Source of the DNA: Lentzea terrae
GTDB taxonomy: Bacteria; Actinomycetota; Actinomycetes; Mycobacteriales; Pseudonocardiaceae
Length of the DNA: 64,000 nucleotides
NCBI RefSeq assembly: GCF_003265345.1
Contig: NZ_QFWW01000058.1
Coordinates: 1-64,000 of the forward strand
Reading direction: 5' to 3'
Each line of letters begins with the position of its first letter. Position 1 is the first letter of the stretch. This document shows, in pieces, positions 19,576 to 27,344 of the stretch. The notes under the pieces are model-generated. The model was given only the letters and a program-made list of their open reading frames with translations. It did no database searches and was not told the DNA's origin. Both the position numbers and the translations under genes were made by a program.

Positions 19576-20235
19576 TCACGTGTCGATCCGGTAGCCGACG
19601 CCCGGCACCGTGGCGATGATCCACGGTTCGCCGAGCCGTTTGCGCAGCGCCGACACGGTGATCCGGACGGCGTTGGTGAACGGGTCGGCGTTCTCGTCCC
19701 AGGCCCGCTCCAGCAGCTCCTCGGCGCTGACGACACCGCCCTCGGCCGCGACCAGGACCTCGAGCACGGCGAACTGCTTGCGGGTCAGCGCGACGTAGCG
19801 CTCGTCGCGGAAGACCTCGCGGCGGAACGGGTCCAGTCGCAGCCCGGCGAGCTCGCGGACCGGCGGCCGGGCGTGCGCGCGCCTGCGGTCGAGGGCACGC
19901 AGGCGCAGCACCAGTTCGCGCAGCTCGAACGGTTTGGTCAGGTAGTCGTCGGCGCCGAGCTCGAACCCCGAGGCCTTGTCGTCGATCCGGTCGGCCGCCG
20001 TGAGCATCAGGATCGGCATGCCGCTGCCGGAGGCGACGATGCGGCGGGCGACCTCGTCACCGGACGGGCCGGGGATGTCGCGGTCGAGCACCGCGAGGTC
20101 GTAGGAGTTGACGCTGAGCAGCTCCAGTGCGGTGTCACCGTCACCCGCGACGTCGGCCGCGATCGCTGCCAGCCGGAGCCCGTCCCGGACGGCTTCGGCC
20201 AGGTAGGGCTCGTCCTCGACGATCAGCACGCGCAT
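19576..20235 (-). CDS. OmpR-family response regulator
   Basis: 219 residues: a receiver domain with acidic residues in IVEDEP, phosphoacceptor Asp in LAVLDRDIPG, Thr in LMLTAADR and Lys in YLTKPFE, then a winged-helix trans_reg_C domain (about 125-219, VALTRKQFAVLEVL ... VGYRIDT). The phosphoacceptor context VLDRDIPG is typical of the actinobacterial CutR/TcrA-like subgroup. The ATG at 20235 is preferred over an upstream TTG (20253), which would overlap the vanZ-like stop at 20246. Coupled to the kinase downstream; the VanZ-like gene lies ten bases upstream. Confidence 0.93.
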   Translation of the reverse strand: MRVLIVEDEPYLAEAVRDGLRLAAIAADVAGDGDTALELLSVNSYDLAVLDRDIPGPSGDEVARRIVASGSGMPILMLTAADRIDDKASGFELGADDYLTKPFELRELVLRLRALDRRRAHARPPVRELAGLRLDPFRREVFRDERYVALTRKQFAVLEVLVAAEGGVVSAEELLERAWDENADPFTNAVRITVSALRKRLGEPWIIATVPGVGYRIDT

Positions 20236-20245
20236 GCCCGGCAGA

Positions 20246-20788
20246 CTAGACAACGCGGTATATCGGCACCGTATTCTCCGGCGTGCGCCACCAGTGGTAC
20301 GACAACATCGACGCCAGCCCGGCTCCGGCGGTGTTGAGCAGCACGTCGTCCACAGAGGACACCCGGTCCAGCAGCAGGACGTACTGCGCGACCTCGACCA
20401 GGAGAGAACAGCTCGCCGCGAGCGCCAGCACCCGTCCCAGCGATGCCAGTTGCGCGAACCGCAGCGGGACGAAGAAGCCGAGCGCCGCGAAGATCAGCAG
20501 GTTGCCGATGATCTGGCCCTCGTCCATCGACACCAGGTCGGCGAACGGCACCAGGCTCAGCACGCCGTGCTTGCCGGGTTCGTTGCCCGGCAACAGGGTC
20601 ATCCACACCCACGGCACCGTTCCGTGGACCATGCCGACCTCGGCGAACGACCTCCGCCAGCGGTGCGCGGTGCCCTTGCGGCGCCAACCCAGGATCACCG
20701 CGATCAGCAGCGCCACCGGCAGGGAGAGCACCATCAGGGCCGCGACGCCGGTGTAGGTGCCGACCCAGTCGTGCCAGTCGTTGAGCAT
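20246..20788 (-). CDS. VanZ-family membrane protein
   Basis: About 180 residues with four to five transmembrane helices. The landmarks TLLPGNEP, LSLVPFADL, IIGNLLIFAALGFFVPLRF and VEVAQYVLLLDRVSSVDDVLLNTAGAGLA match the VanZ/RDD-like family; VanZ itself gives low-level teicoplanin resistance in enterococci, while most actinobacterial members are uncharacterised. It is the first gene of a three-gene unit with a response regulator and kinase, so envelope stress or glycopeptide response is plausible but not shown. The ATG at 20788 is very near a GGAGG; a TTG four codons upstream (20800) is the alternative. Confidence 0.85.
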   Translation of the reverse strand: MLNDWHDWVGTYTGVAALMVLSLPVALLIAVILGWRRKGTAHRWRRSFAEVGMVHGTVPWVWMTLLPGNEPGKHGVLSLVPFADLVSMDEGQIIGNLLIFAALGFFVPLRFAQLASLGRVLALAASCSLLVEVAQYVLLLDRVSSVDDVLLNTAGAGLASMLSYHWWRTPENTVPIYRVV

Positions 20789-20874
20789 GCCTCCACTCAA
20801 GAGGGGCGGCCGTTGCAGGGTCGTATGAGCTTTTCGATATGCCCGCGATATGCAACTGGCTCTATAGCTTCAGT

Positions 20875-20897
20875 GTTGACTAAATGCAGCTGTCAAC
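20875..20897 (+). promoter_or_regulatory. Inverted repeat upstream of the M28 peptidase gene
   Basis: GTTGAC (20875-20880) and GTCAAC (20892-20897) form a perfect six-base inverted repeat with an 11-base spacer, about 93 bp before the peptidase start. It may be a regulator site or overlap a promoter (TTGACT could serve as a -35 element). Only the symmetry is seen; the binding protein is unknown. Confidence 0.3.
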
Positions 20898-20989
20898 CGT
20901 GAGGACAACCATCCGAACGACCCGATGTGAGCCATCCTCGACGCAGCTACGTTGGCCTGACCCTGCATACCCTGCGAAGGAGCCCAACG

Positions 20990-22600
20990 GTGCGAAGAAG
21001 ATCCCTGCTCTCCACCGCGTTGACGACACTGGTCGTCGCGGCGGCGATGGTCGTCCCTGCGGCCGCCGCCCCCACGACGGTCCTGGCCGCTCCCGACATC
21101 GACATCGCCGCGGTCAAGCAGCACCTCGCGCAGTTCCAGACCATCGCCACGCAGAACGGCGGCAACCGCCGATCGACGTCGGCCGGCTACCGGGCGTCGG
21201 TGACCTACGTGAAGGACAAGCTCACGGCGGCGGGCTTCACCGTCACCGAGCAGCCCTGCACGTCCGGCTGCAGCACCGGCGCCGGGCCGAACGTGATCGC
21301 CGAGTGGCCCGGTGGCAACGCGAACAACGTCTACATGTTCGGCGCCCACCTCGACGGCGTGTCCGCGGGCCCCGGCATCAACGACAACGCCTCGGGCTCC
21401 GGAGCGCTGCTGGAGGTCGCTCTCGTCCTGGCCAGGACCAACCCGACGATGCTCAACAAGGTCCGCTTCGCTTGGTGGACCGACGAGGAGCAGGGCCTCA
21501 ACGGCTCGGAGTTCTACGTCAACCGGTTGCCGTCCACCGAGCGCACGAAGATCAAGACCTACCACAACTTCGACATGATCGGGTCGACCAACGGCGGCTA
21601 CTTCATCAACAACATCAACGCCGCCCAGTCCACGCACATGAAGGCGTACTGGAACTCCCTGGGCCTGCAACCGGAGGAGAACGTCGAGGGCGTCGGCCGT
21701 TCCGACGACGCGTCCTTCAGCAACGCGGGGATCCCGGCGTCCGGCTACGCGATGGGCGCGAGCCGTCAGAAGACCGCAGCCCAGGCCTCGAAGTGGGGTG
21801 GCACGGCGGGCAGATCCTTCGACCCGTGCTACCACCAGTCCTGCGACACCACGGCCAACATCAGCGACACGCATCTCAACCGCGCGGCCGACGGCATCGC
21901 CTACACCCTGTGGGCGTCGGCGGTCAGCGGCACGCCGGGCGCCGACTTCTCGGTGGCGGTGTCGCCGACGTCCGGCTCCGTGGCGGCGGGTTCGTCGGTG
22001 TCGGCCACCGTGCAGACCCAGACGGTCAGCGGCTCGGCACAGTCCGTGCAGCTGTCGGCGTCCGGATTGCCTTCCGGCGCAACGGCTTCGTTCAACCCGG
22101 CCTCCGTGACGACCGGCGGCAGCTCGGCGTTGACGATCAGCACCACGACGTCGACCCCGTCGGGCACCTACCCGGTCACGATCACCGCGACCGGCACGGT
22201 GACGCACACCGCGACCTACTCCCTGACGGTCACCGGTGGCCCCGGCGGCAGCTGCAGCGGCACCAACCCGAACGACGTCGCGATTCCGGACGTGGGTGCG
22301 GCCGTGGACAGCGACATCGTGATCTCCGGGTGCTCCGCGACCCCGTCCACCGCCTCGACGGTGGCGGTGAACATCCGGCACACCTACATCGGTGACCTGA
22401 CGGTGGCCCTGATCGCACCGGACGGCTCGTCGTACTCGCTGCACAACCGGTCCGGCGGCAGCACCGACAACATCAACCAGACCTACACCGCCAACCTGTC
22501 CGGTGAGGCCGCCAACGGCACGTGGAAGCTCCGCGTCCGCGACCTCGCGGCGGTCGACGTCGGCAACATCGACACCTGGACGCTCAACCTGAACCCGTAA
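20990..22600 (+). CDS. Secreted M28 family aminopeptidase with C-terminal P domain
   Basis: 536 residues. Signal peptide VRRRSLLSTALTTLVVAAAMV with cleavage near AAAAP. Residues about 40-320 form a zinc aminopeptidase like the Streptomyces griseus enzyme: zinc ligands in GAHLDGV, INDNASGSG, DEEQGLNGS and HNFDMIG, with a paired-cysteine CYHQSCD loop near the last histidine. A serine/threonine-rich Ig-like linker (about 330-430) leads to a proprotein-convertase P domain (about 440-536, IRHTYIGDLTVALIAPDGS ... IDTWTLNLNP). It should trim N-terminal residues from extracellular peptides. AAGGAG (20977) before GTG 20990 fixes the start; a longer reading from 20927 lacks a ribosome site. A strong hairpin terminator follows. 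Confidence 0.93.
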   Translation: MRRRSLLSTALTTLVVAAAMVVPAAAAPTTVLAAPDIDIAAVKQHLAQFQTIATQNGGNRRSTSAGYRASVTYVKDKLTAAGFTVTEQPCTSGCSTGAGPNVIAEWPGGNANNVYMFGAHLDGVSAGPGINDNASGSGALLEVALVLARTNPTMLNKVRFAWWTDEEQGLNGSEFYVNRLPSTERTKIKTYHNFDMIGSTNGGYFINNINAAQSTHMKAYWNSLGLQPEENVEGVGRSDDASFSNAGIPASGYAMGASRQKTAAQASKWGGTAGRSFDPCYHQSCDTTANISDTHLNRAADGIAYTLWASAVSGTPGADFSVAVSPTSGSVAAGSSVSATVQTQTVSGSAQSVQLSASGLPSGATASFNPASVTTGGSSALTISTTTSTPSGTYPVTITATGTVTHTATYSLTVTGGPGGSCSGTNPNDVAIPDVGAAVDSDIVISGCSATPSTASTVAVNIRHTYIGDLTVALIAPDGSSYSLHNRSGGSTDNINQTYTANLSGEAANGTWKLRVRDLAAVDVGNIDTWTLNLNP

Positions 22601-22602
22601 GA

Positions 22603-22653
22603 CGCTGGTCGTGCGCCCTGCCCGTGTGGCCGGGCGCACGTTCACAACCAGCG
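22603..22653 (+). terminator. Two-tier hairpin terminator after the M28 gene
   Basis: Nested perfect arms: outer CGCTGGT (22603-22609) with ACCAGCG (22647-22653), inner GTGCGCCC (22611-22618) with GGGCGCAC (22632-22639). It starts two bases after the stop codon and is followed by a short CTTT, so Rho-independent termination of the peptidase mRNA is likely. Confidence 0.7.
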
Positions 22654-22768
22654 CTTTCCGTGAAAGATAGCTCAGAAATAGATTGAACCGTTTTCGTTCT
22701 TGACGGCTCAGTCGGCCGGGACAACACTGCCTCGACAACTGCTCACAACACGGCGCCGGGGGTCGACG

Positions 22769-23602
22769 TTGCCGGGTCCAGGAATCGTCCGCCGCTTCTG
22801 GTGGGGCGCGAACCAGCACGCGAGGGTCGCCGTGATGTGCCTCGGTGTCCTCACCGCGCTGGCCACCACCGCGGCAGCGGGCTTCCTCGGTGACCCGGCT
22901 CCGCAGCAAAGCGTGCCGGACGCCGGGCGCGGTGTGGTGCACAGAGGCGACTCGTTCGAGGTGACCGTCCACACGGTGTCCGATGTGGACCTGTTCGAGG
23001 GCACGGAACCCGCCACCGCGCTGCCGTTCCACGCGCGGGTCGTCGGGGTCGGCCGGATCGCGGACTGCTGGCTGCCGGAGTCCCGGGCCACCGCGCAGAA
23101 CCTGTTGCGGGGCAAGACCGTGCGGCTCACCGTGAAGAAGGACGTCGACTCCGACAGCGATCGGATCGCCGTCGACGTGCAGCTGCCGAACGGGCTCGAC
23201 TACGCCCAGACCCTCGTGCACGACGGCATGGCGCCGGCGGACCCGTCGTCGCGGGACGAGCTCGCAGCGGTGGAAACCGTTGCCCGGCAAGAAAACCGCG
23301 GTCTCTGGGCAGCGGCGTGCACCCGCATCGAAACGGCGCCGTCCACTACGACTTCATCTTCCACTCCGGCCCCAACGACGACGACCACGACTACCCCTCC
23401 TGTAATCACGACGGAGACCACGGCGCCGCGACCGCCCAAGCCGCCGGTCACGACCACGCCGCCGGATGACGAGTGGGACGACGACATCTGGCTGGGCAAG
23501 ATCTGTTTCAAGGAAGGCGCGCGGCGGACGTCACCGAACGGCGAGGAGATGGTCTGCGCCCGCAACGGCCGCAACCAGCTGAGGTGGCGTCGTGCGGACT
23601 GA
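22769..23602 (+). CDS. Membrane-anchored staphylococcal nuclease-like (TNase-fold) protein
   Basis: About 277 residues. One transmembrane helix near the N-terminus (VAVMCLGVLTALATTAAAGFL) is followed by a domain with the order of an SNase/TNase fold: FHARVVGVGRIADCWLPESR, NLLRGKTVRLTVKKDVDSDSDR and VDVQLPNGLDYAQTLVHDGMA. The arginine and acidic residues of catalytic SNases are not all evident, so it may bind rather than cut nucleic acid. Then a Thr/Pro-rich wall-spanning linker and a small acidic C-terminal domain with two Cys (KICFKEG, MVCARNG). Start is uncertain: TTG 22769 follows GGGGG, TTG 22700 has no ribosome site. It overlaps the next gene by 11 bases. Confidence 0.65.
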   Translation: MPGPGIVRRFWWGANQHARVAVMCLGVLTALATTAAAGFLGDPAPQQSVPDAGRGVVHRGDSFEVTVHTVSDVDLFEGTEPATALPFHARVVGVGRIADCWLPESRATAQNLLRGKTVRLTVKKDVDSDSDRIAVDVQLPNGLDYAQTLVHDGMAPADPSSRDELAAVETVARQENRGLWAAACTRIETAPSTTTSSSTPAPTTTTTTTPPVITTETTAPRPPKPPVTTTPPDDEWDDDIWLGKICFKEGARRTSPNGEEMVCARNGRNQLRWRRAD

Positions 23603-24098
23603 GGACGGCATCGACCTGTTCAGCAAGCCGGCCGAGCCGGCGCCCGTCGAGGCGCTCGGCAAGCCACCACGCGGCCTGACCGACGACGGCTGGGTGCGCA
23701 CGACGGGCTGGCTGCAGGTCGGCGACCACCCGGTGAGCTCGGTCCACGTCGCCGCGCTGGCGGGTCTGCTGTGGGCGCTGGCCGGTGCGGCCGTGCTGGT
23801 TCAGGATTTTCCCGTTGCCGCAGGGGTTCTGGTGCTCGCGACGCCGGTGCTGTTCGGCTTCGCGTGGTGGCTGTTCATCGCGTGGGTGCGGCCGGCTTCC
23901 GTGGCGCGCAACGTGCTGGCGAAGCGCGCGGACGAGTTGGCGCCGGGCGACCTCGTCCGGCTGTACGGTTCGATCGGGCCGGTCGCTCAGGTGGCCGAGG
24001 TTTCCGTGTCCGGGGACGTCGGCGTGACGTTCCAGGGCGGGCTGCAGGAGTCGTGGGCGCCCGACCGGGTGGTGCACGTGGCCGAGTTGCTCAGCTGA
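23592..24098 (+). CDS. Two-helix membrane protein of unknown function
   Basis: 168 residues. A soluble N-terminus is followed by two adjacent transmembrane helices (about 52-71 and 74-97, HVAALAGLLWALAGAAVLV and AGVLVLATPVLFGFAWWLF) and a C-terminal cytoplasmic domain of short strands (LAPGDLVRLYGSIGPVAQVAEVSVSGDVGVTF) that could be a small beta-barrel like the NfeD or SH3-type folds. The GTG start overlaps the preceding nuclease-like gene, so both are likely one transcript. No named family recognised. It ends base-to-base against the convergent gene. Confidence 0.68.
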   Translation: MRTEDGIDLFSKPAEPAPVEALGKPPRGLTDDGWVRTTGWLQVGDHPVSSVHVAALAGLLWALAGAAVLVQDFPVAAGVLVLATPVLFGFAWWLFIAWVRPASVARNVLAKRADELAPGDLVRLYGSIGPVAQVAEVSVSGDVGVTFQGGLQESWAPDRVVHVAELLS

Positions 24099-24695
24099 CT
24101 ACCAGACCGGCACTCGGGAGTTCGTCCACTGCGTGCCACCGCAGGCCTGGCACGCCGCCTCGAAGGTCGTGCAGCGCTCGACGCCTTGCGCTTGCAGCTC
24201 GACGAAGTGCACGTAGGGCTCGCGAGCCGTGGTGGTGCCGTCGGTGACCATGCGCGGGATCGCCCAGCTGGCCCACGCGGTGGCAGCCAAGTTCGTGAGG
24301 TCCGTTGCCCGGACGAATTCCTGACCGCAGCACCGGCGTTGGTGCAGCCGGACGTCGTGGGTGAAGATCCCGTGCACCTGGACGAATCGTTCGGGCGGTT
24401 CCGCAGCCGTCAGTGCGGTGATGTGGGCGAGTTGGGCTGTCGACGTCTCCACCCAGATGTCGCCGAGCATCCACCGATCGTTGAAGGAGCCCATCCCGCC
24501 GAACGCGCGACGGTGGTGATCGGTGCGTCGGCTGGTTCGCCAGAGCTCGACGTCTTCGCGCATCCACGCCTGCCAGTGCTCGTCGCCGGCCTCACCGAGG
24601 GCGTCGACGAGCGCGACGAGGGCCCGTTCGTACAGCTCGCCGGCCAGGCCCGCGGCGACGGCCAGCACCGGCGGCTCAACCGCAGACGCGCTCAA
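24099..24695 (-). CDS. Uncharacterised soluble protein with GGMGSFND motif
   Basis: 198 residues, no signal peptide or membrane segment. The N-terminal half contains ELYERALVALVDALGEAGDEHWQAWM and FGGMGSFNDRW, a combination seen in small bacterial domains of unknown function (DUF6966-like, from memory). The second half is cysteine- and tryptophan-rich: HQRRCCGQEF and FEAACQACGGTQW, possibly a metal site. A TTG start at 24695 overlaps the TetR gene by 20 bases; a GTG at 24668 just after the TetR stop is the alternative. Probably co-transcribed with the TetR gene. Confidence 0.6.
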   Translation of the reverse strand: MSASAVEPPVLAVAAGLAGELYERALVALVDALGEAGDEHWQAWMREDVELWRTSRRTDHHRRAFGGMGSFNDRWMLGDIWVETSTAQLAHITALTAAEPPERFVQVHGIFTHDVRLHQRRCCGQEFVRATDLTNLAATAWASWAIPRMVTDGTTTAREPYVHFVELQAQGVERCTTFEAACQACGGTQWTNSRVPVW

Positions 24696-25266
24696 CCAGC
24701 ACCTGCCAGCTGTCGATCAGGTTGCCGACCACCGGCTCCGGCCCGTCTGCGGAGCGCAGGTACAGCAGGATCGGCCCCTCCAGCGCGGCCACCAGCTGCA
24801 ACGCCAGGGTGCCGCTGGCCGCCACGTCCGGACACGCCTCGTTCAGCAGCATCTGCACGTGGAACAGCGACGGGCTGTCGTTGACCGATTGGCCCGGGTC
24901 GAGCGCCGCGCGGGCCAACACGGTGTGCTCCATCAGGAACTCCAGCCGCGCGCGGCCGAACGCGACCAGCCGCTCGACCGCCGGCGCGCCGGGACCCAAC
25001 GGTGGCGGGCCGCTCAGCACCCGCGCCTGGAACTGCCTTTCCTCCTCGTCGAACAGCGCGAGGAAGATGCCCGCACGGGTGCGGAAGCGGCGGAACACCG
25101 TGCCCTTGCCGAGCCCGGCGCGTTCGGCGAGGCCGTCCATCGTGACCTTGTCGGCGCCCAGCTCGGCGACCATCTGCCGGGCGACGTCGATCAGGTGGGC
25201 GCGGTTGCGCGCGGCGTCGGCCCGCTCCTCGCGGGGTTGGCCCAGCGGCAGCGCGACAGGTTCCAC
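24676..25266 (-). CDS. TetR-family transcriptional regulator
   Basis: About 196 residues. The N-terminal helix-turn-helix reads MDGLAERAGLGKGTVFRRFRTRAGIFLALF, the standard TetR fold; the C-terminal ligand domain (ERLVAFGRARLEFLMEHT onward) gives no clue to its effector. The start is uncertain: GTG 25266 gives a normal length, whereas the frame stays open to 25320 and would then include half of the large palindrome upstream. Followed by the GGMGSFND protein gene with an overlap. Confidence 0.85.
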   Translation of the reverse strand: MEPVALPLGQPREERADAARNRAHLIDVARQMVAELGADKVTMDGLAERAGLGKGTVFRRFRTRAGIFLALFDEEERQFQARVLSGPPPLGPGAPAVERLVAFGRARLEFLMEHTVLARAALDPGQSVNDSPSLFHVQMLLNEACPDVAASGTLALQLVAALEGPILLYLRSADGPEPVVGNLIDSWQVLVERVCG

Positions 25267-25298
25267 GTCCGGAACGCTACCCGCCCGCACGGGTTCGG

Positions 25299-25347
25299 GA
25301 TGAACGGCGCTTCTGTGCACCTGAGGTGGACAGAAGCGCCGTTCATC
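25299..25347. terminator. 49-bp near-perfect palindrome (18-bp stem), terminator and/or operator
   Basis: GATGAACGGCGCTTCTGT (25299-25316) is exactly reverse-complementary to 25330-25347; inside the 13-base loop CACCT and AGGTG pair again. The hairpin begins three bases after the DUF488 stop and ends about 33 bp upstream of the TetR start. Its position suits a bidirectional terminator, although neither side has a T tract; binding by the TetR protein is the other possibility. Confidence 0.6.
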
Positions 25348-25350
25348 GCT

Positions 25351-25825
25351 TCATGGCCGCAGATGCTCGACGACCACGCCGTGCTCCTCGGCCAGCCGCT
25401 CGGCGATCAACGAACGGTGACACGCCTCCGGATCGGCCTCGACGCAGAACAACGCCGAAACCGAGCCACGAGGCACGATCGGCGCCAGGTCGGCGCGAGC
25501 GAGAATCTCGACGAGGTAGTGGCGGACGTACTCGGCGGCGAGCTCGTGCCGGGACCGCTTGCCGACCCCTTGGCGATCGTCCTCCGCGTACTGGAGCCGG
25601 CGCATCTCCGTGGTCGGCGCGAGCTCCGGGTGGTGCTCGTAGCCGATACCGGCTTCGGCCAGCAGAGCCTGCAACCGCTGCGAGTTGGCCCAGGCGTACT
25701 CGGGCCCGCGCACCCCCGCGGCGCTGGCGCACGTCGAGCAGCAGGCGGACGTCCGCCTGCCGCAACCGCTGCAGGAACGACTCGGCGTCGAAGCCGTACA
25801 CGCCGATCGTCACCACTTTGCTCAC
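25351..25825 (-). pseudogene. DUF488 family gene interrupted by a frameshift
   Basis: The N-terminal part (GTG at 25825) reads VSKVVTIGVYGFDAESFLQR ... LLLDVRQRRG, the start of a DUF488 protein; the frame is then lost. The remainder continues in the next frame as VRGPEYAWANSQRLQALLAE ... CHRSLIAERLAEEHG to the stop at 25351. The break falls in a run of five C on the + strand (25713-25717); four would restore a single protein of about 157 residues. This may be a true mutation, a slippage site or a base-calling error. The GTG overlaps the RidA stop (GTGA). The conserved CHR near the end is typical of the family, whose function is unknown. Confidence 0.8.
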
Positions 25826-26223
25826 CCGACGGCGGTCCCTTCGAGTTCGACCAGCAGGCCGGGGAGCGCGAGCCGGGTTACCCCGAGCATCGTGGCCGCC
25901 GGCGCCACCCCGGCGGCACCCAGCCGCGCCGCCAGCACCCCGTAGTGGGCGAACAGCAGATCGACGTCCGTGGTGTAGACGTTGAGCCGCACCAGGTTCG
26001 CGAGCGACATGCCGGCCTCCTCGAGCACAGCTTCGAGGTTGTCGAGGCTCAGCGCCAGTTGAGCGGCCATGTCGCCGTCGTGCTGCGGCTTGCCGTCCTC
26101 GCCCATCGCGGCCTGGCCCGAGCAGTAGAGGGTCCTGGTGTGCCCGGAGACGAGCTCGCCCTGGTTGAACCCCAGCTCGGCCGACCACGACACCGGGTTG
26201 ACCGCCGTTCGTTGCACTGCCAC
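25822..26223 (-). CDS. RidA/YjgF-family protein
   Basis: 133 residues of the RidA (Rid) superfamily, trimeric proteins that hydrolyse reactive enamine/imine intermediates or related substrates. Landmarks: FNQGELVSGHTRTLYCSGQAAMGEDG, ALSLDNLEAVLEEAGMSLANLVRLNVYTTDVD and AATMLGVTRLALPGLLVELEGTAV. The Arg that binds the substrate carboxylate in canonical RidA (before the C-terminal strand) appears as Leu-rich VTRLALPG, so activity may differ. GTG 26223 follows GGAG at seven bases. It is divergent from the WYL regulator and coupled to the DUF488 gene. Confidence 0.88.
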   Translation of the reverse strand: MAVQRTAVNPVSWSAELGFNQGELVSGHTRTLYCSGQAAMGEDGKPQHDGDMAAQLALSLDNLEAVLEEAGMSLANLVRLNVYTTDVDLLFAHYGVLAARLGAAGVAPAATMLGVTRLALPGLLVELEGTAVG

Positions 26224-26267
26224 TTGAAAACTCCATTCGACTTGGTGCAGACAGCCTCTCAACCAAT

Positions 26268-26286
26268 CACGACATCTTGTGTCGTG
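26268..26286. promoter_or_regulatory. Perfect 7-5-7 palindrome between ridA-like gene and WYL regulator
   Basis: CACGACA (26268-26274), spacer TCTTG, TGTCGTG (26280-26286). It lies in the 83-bp divergent region, 20 bp before the WYL regulator ATG, so it is the natural operator for control of both directions by that regulator. Confidence 0.55.
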
Positions 26287-26306
26287 TTTTCCGGTAGTTT
26301 CCGATC

Positions 26307-27257
26307 ATGCGCGCCGACCGGTTGGTCTCGCTCGTGTTGCTGCTGCGCCAACGCGGCCGGCTGTCCGCCACAACCCTGGCGCGCGAGCTGGAGGTGTCCA
26401 CCCGGACCGTGTTGCGCGACATCGAGGCGTTGTCGGCAGCAGGTGTCCCGGTCTACGCCGAACGCGGCCGGCACGGCGGGTTCGCGCTGTTGCCCGGTTT
26501 CCAGACGGAGCTCACCGGGCTGAACCACGACGAGACCCTCGCGCTGCTGACCTCGGGCGTGTTCGGGCTGGGCTCAGCGCTCACCTCGGCCATGCGCAAG
26601 GTCGTCGACGCGTTGCCGGAAAGCCATCGCGACGTGGCCGAGCGGTTCCTGGTCGAGCCCGAGACCGACCTGCTGTCCCGGCGAACGCCCACCGAGGAGG
26701 TGCCCGCCGCGGCGATGGCCGAGATCCGGCGTGCGGTCCTCGCCGGACACCAGCTGCGCATCCACTACGCGGCCACGAACCAGCCGCCGCGGTGGCGCAC
26801 GGTCGACCCGATCGGACTGGTCACGGTCCGCGACCGCGGCTACCTGCTGGCCACGAGGTCCGGCGCCGACCGCACCTACCGGCTCTCCCGCGTGCTGGCC
26901 GCGGAGGCGCTCGAAGAACCGGCGCAACGGCCACCCCAGGTCGACCTCGACCGGGTCTGGCGGGAACGCTGCACGCAGTTCCTGTCGAGCGGTCACATCG
27001 CCGTTCTGGTTCGCGTGCAACCGAACCGGCACGAGGACCTGCTGAAGACCGCGGTGGCCGTCCGCACGGCCGAACCCGATGCGGACGGTTGGCTGAAGCT
27101 TGAGGCGACTTTTCAAGATCTGTGGCACGCCGAATGGGCGCTGTGGCAGCTTGGTGTGCAGGCGGAAGCTCTGGCGCCGCAGTCGTTGCGCACCGCTCTG
27201 CACGATCGCGCGGCGGCCATCGCAGCCCGCTACCGCCCGTCTCAGCTGGTGGTTTGA
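26307..27257 (+). CDS. YafY-type transcriptional regulator with WYL domain
   Basis: 316 residues. Winged helix-turn-helix at the N-terminus (RLVSLVLLLRQRGRLSATTLARELEVSTRTVLRDIEAL), a linker, a WYL domain (about 140-200, GHQLRIHYAATNQPPRWRTVDPIGLV) and the C-terminal WCX extension. WYL regulators respond to ligands, often nucleic acid or nucleotide-derived. It is divergent from the RidA-like/DUF488 operon with a perfect palindrome between them, suggesting it controls those genes and itself. Confidence 0.9.
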   Translation: MRADRLVSLVLLLRQRGRLSATTLARELEVSTRTVLRDIEALSAAGVPVYAERGRHGGFALLPGFQTELTGLNHDETLALLTSGVFGLGSALTSAMRKVVDALPESHRDVAERFLVEPETDLLSRRTPTEEVPAAAMAEIRRAVLAGHQLRIHYAATNQPPRWRTVDPIGLVTVRDRGYLLATRSGADRTYRLSRVLAAEALEEPAQRPPQVDLDRVWRERCTQFLSSGHIAVLVRVQPNRHEDLLKTAVAVRTAEPDADGWLKLEATFQDLWHAEWALWQLGVQAEALAPQSLRTALHDRAAAIAARYRPSQLVV

Positions 27258-27260
27258 CAG

Positions 27261-27289
27261 TTGACAGTCGAGCCGGGGTGGATTAATCA
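27261..27289 (+). promoter_or_regulatory. Candidate promoter for the Ser/Thr kinase gene
   Basis: TTGACA (27261-27266) and TAATCA (27284-27289) are 17 bases apart, 55 bp before the kinase start. The -35 matches consensus; the -10 is a weak match. TTGACAGTTGAC occurs just here (27255-27266) and again at 45021-45032. Confidence 0.35.
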
Positions 27290-27344
27290 GTCATCCGAGG
27301 TGGACGGGGCCACCTGACGGCATTCCATGGCTACGAGGTGGCGA

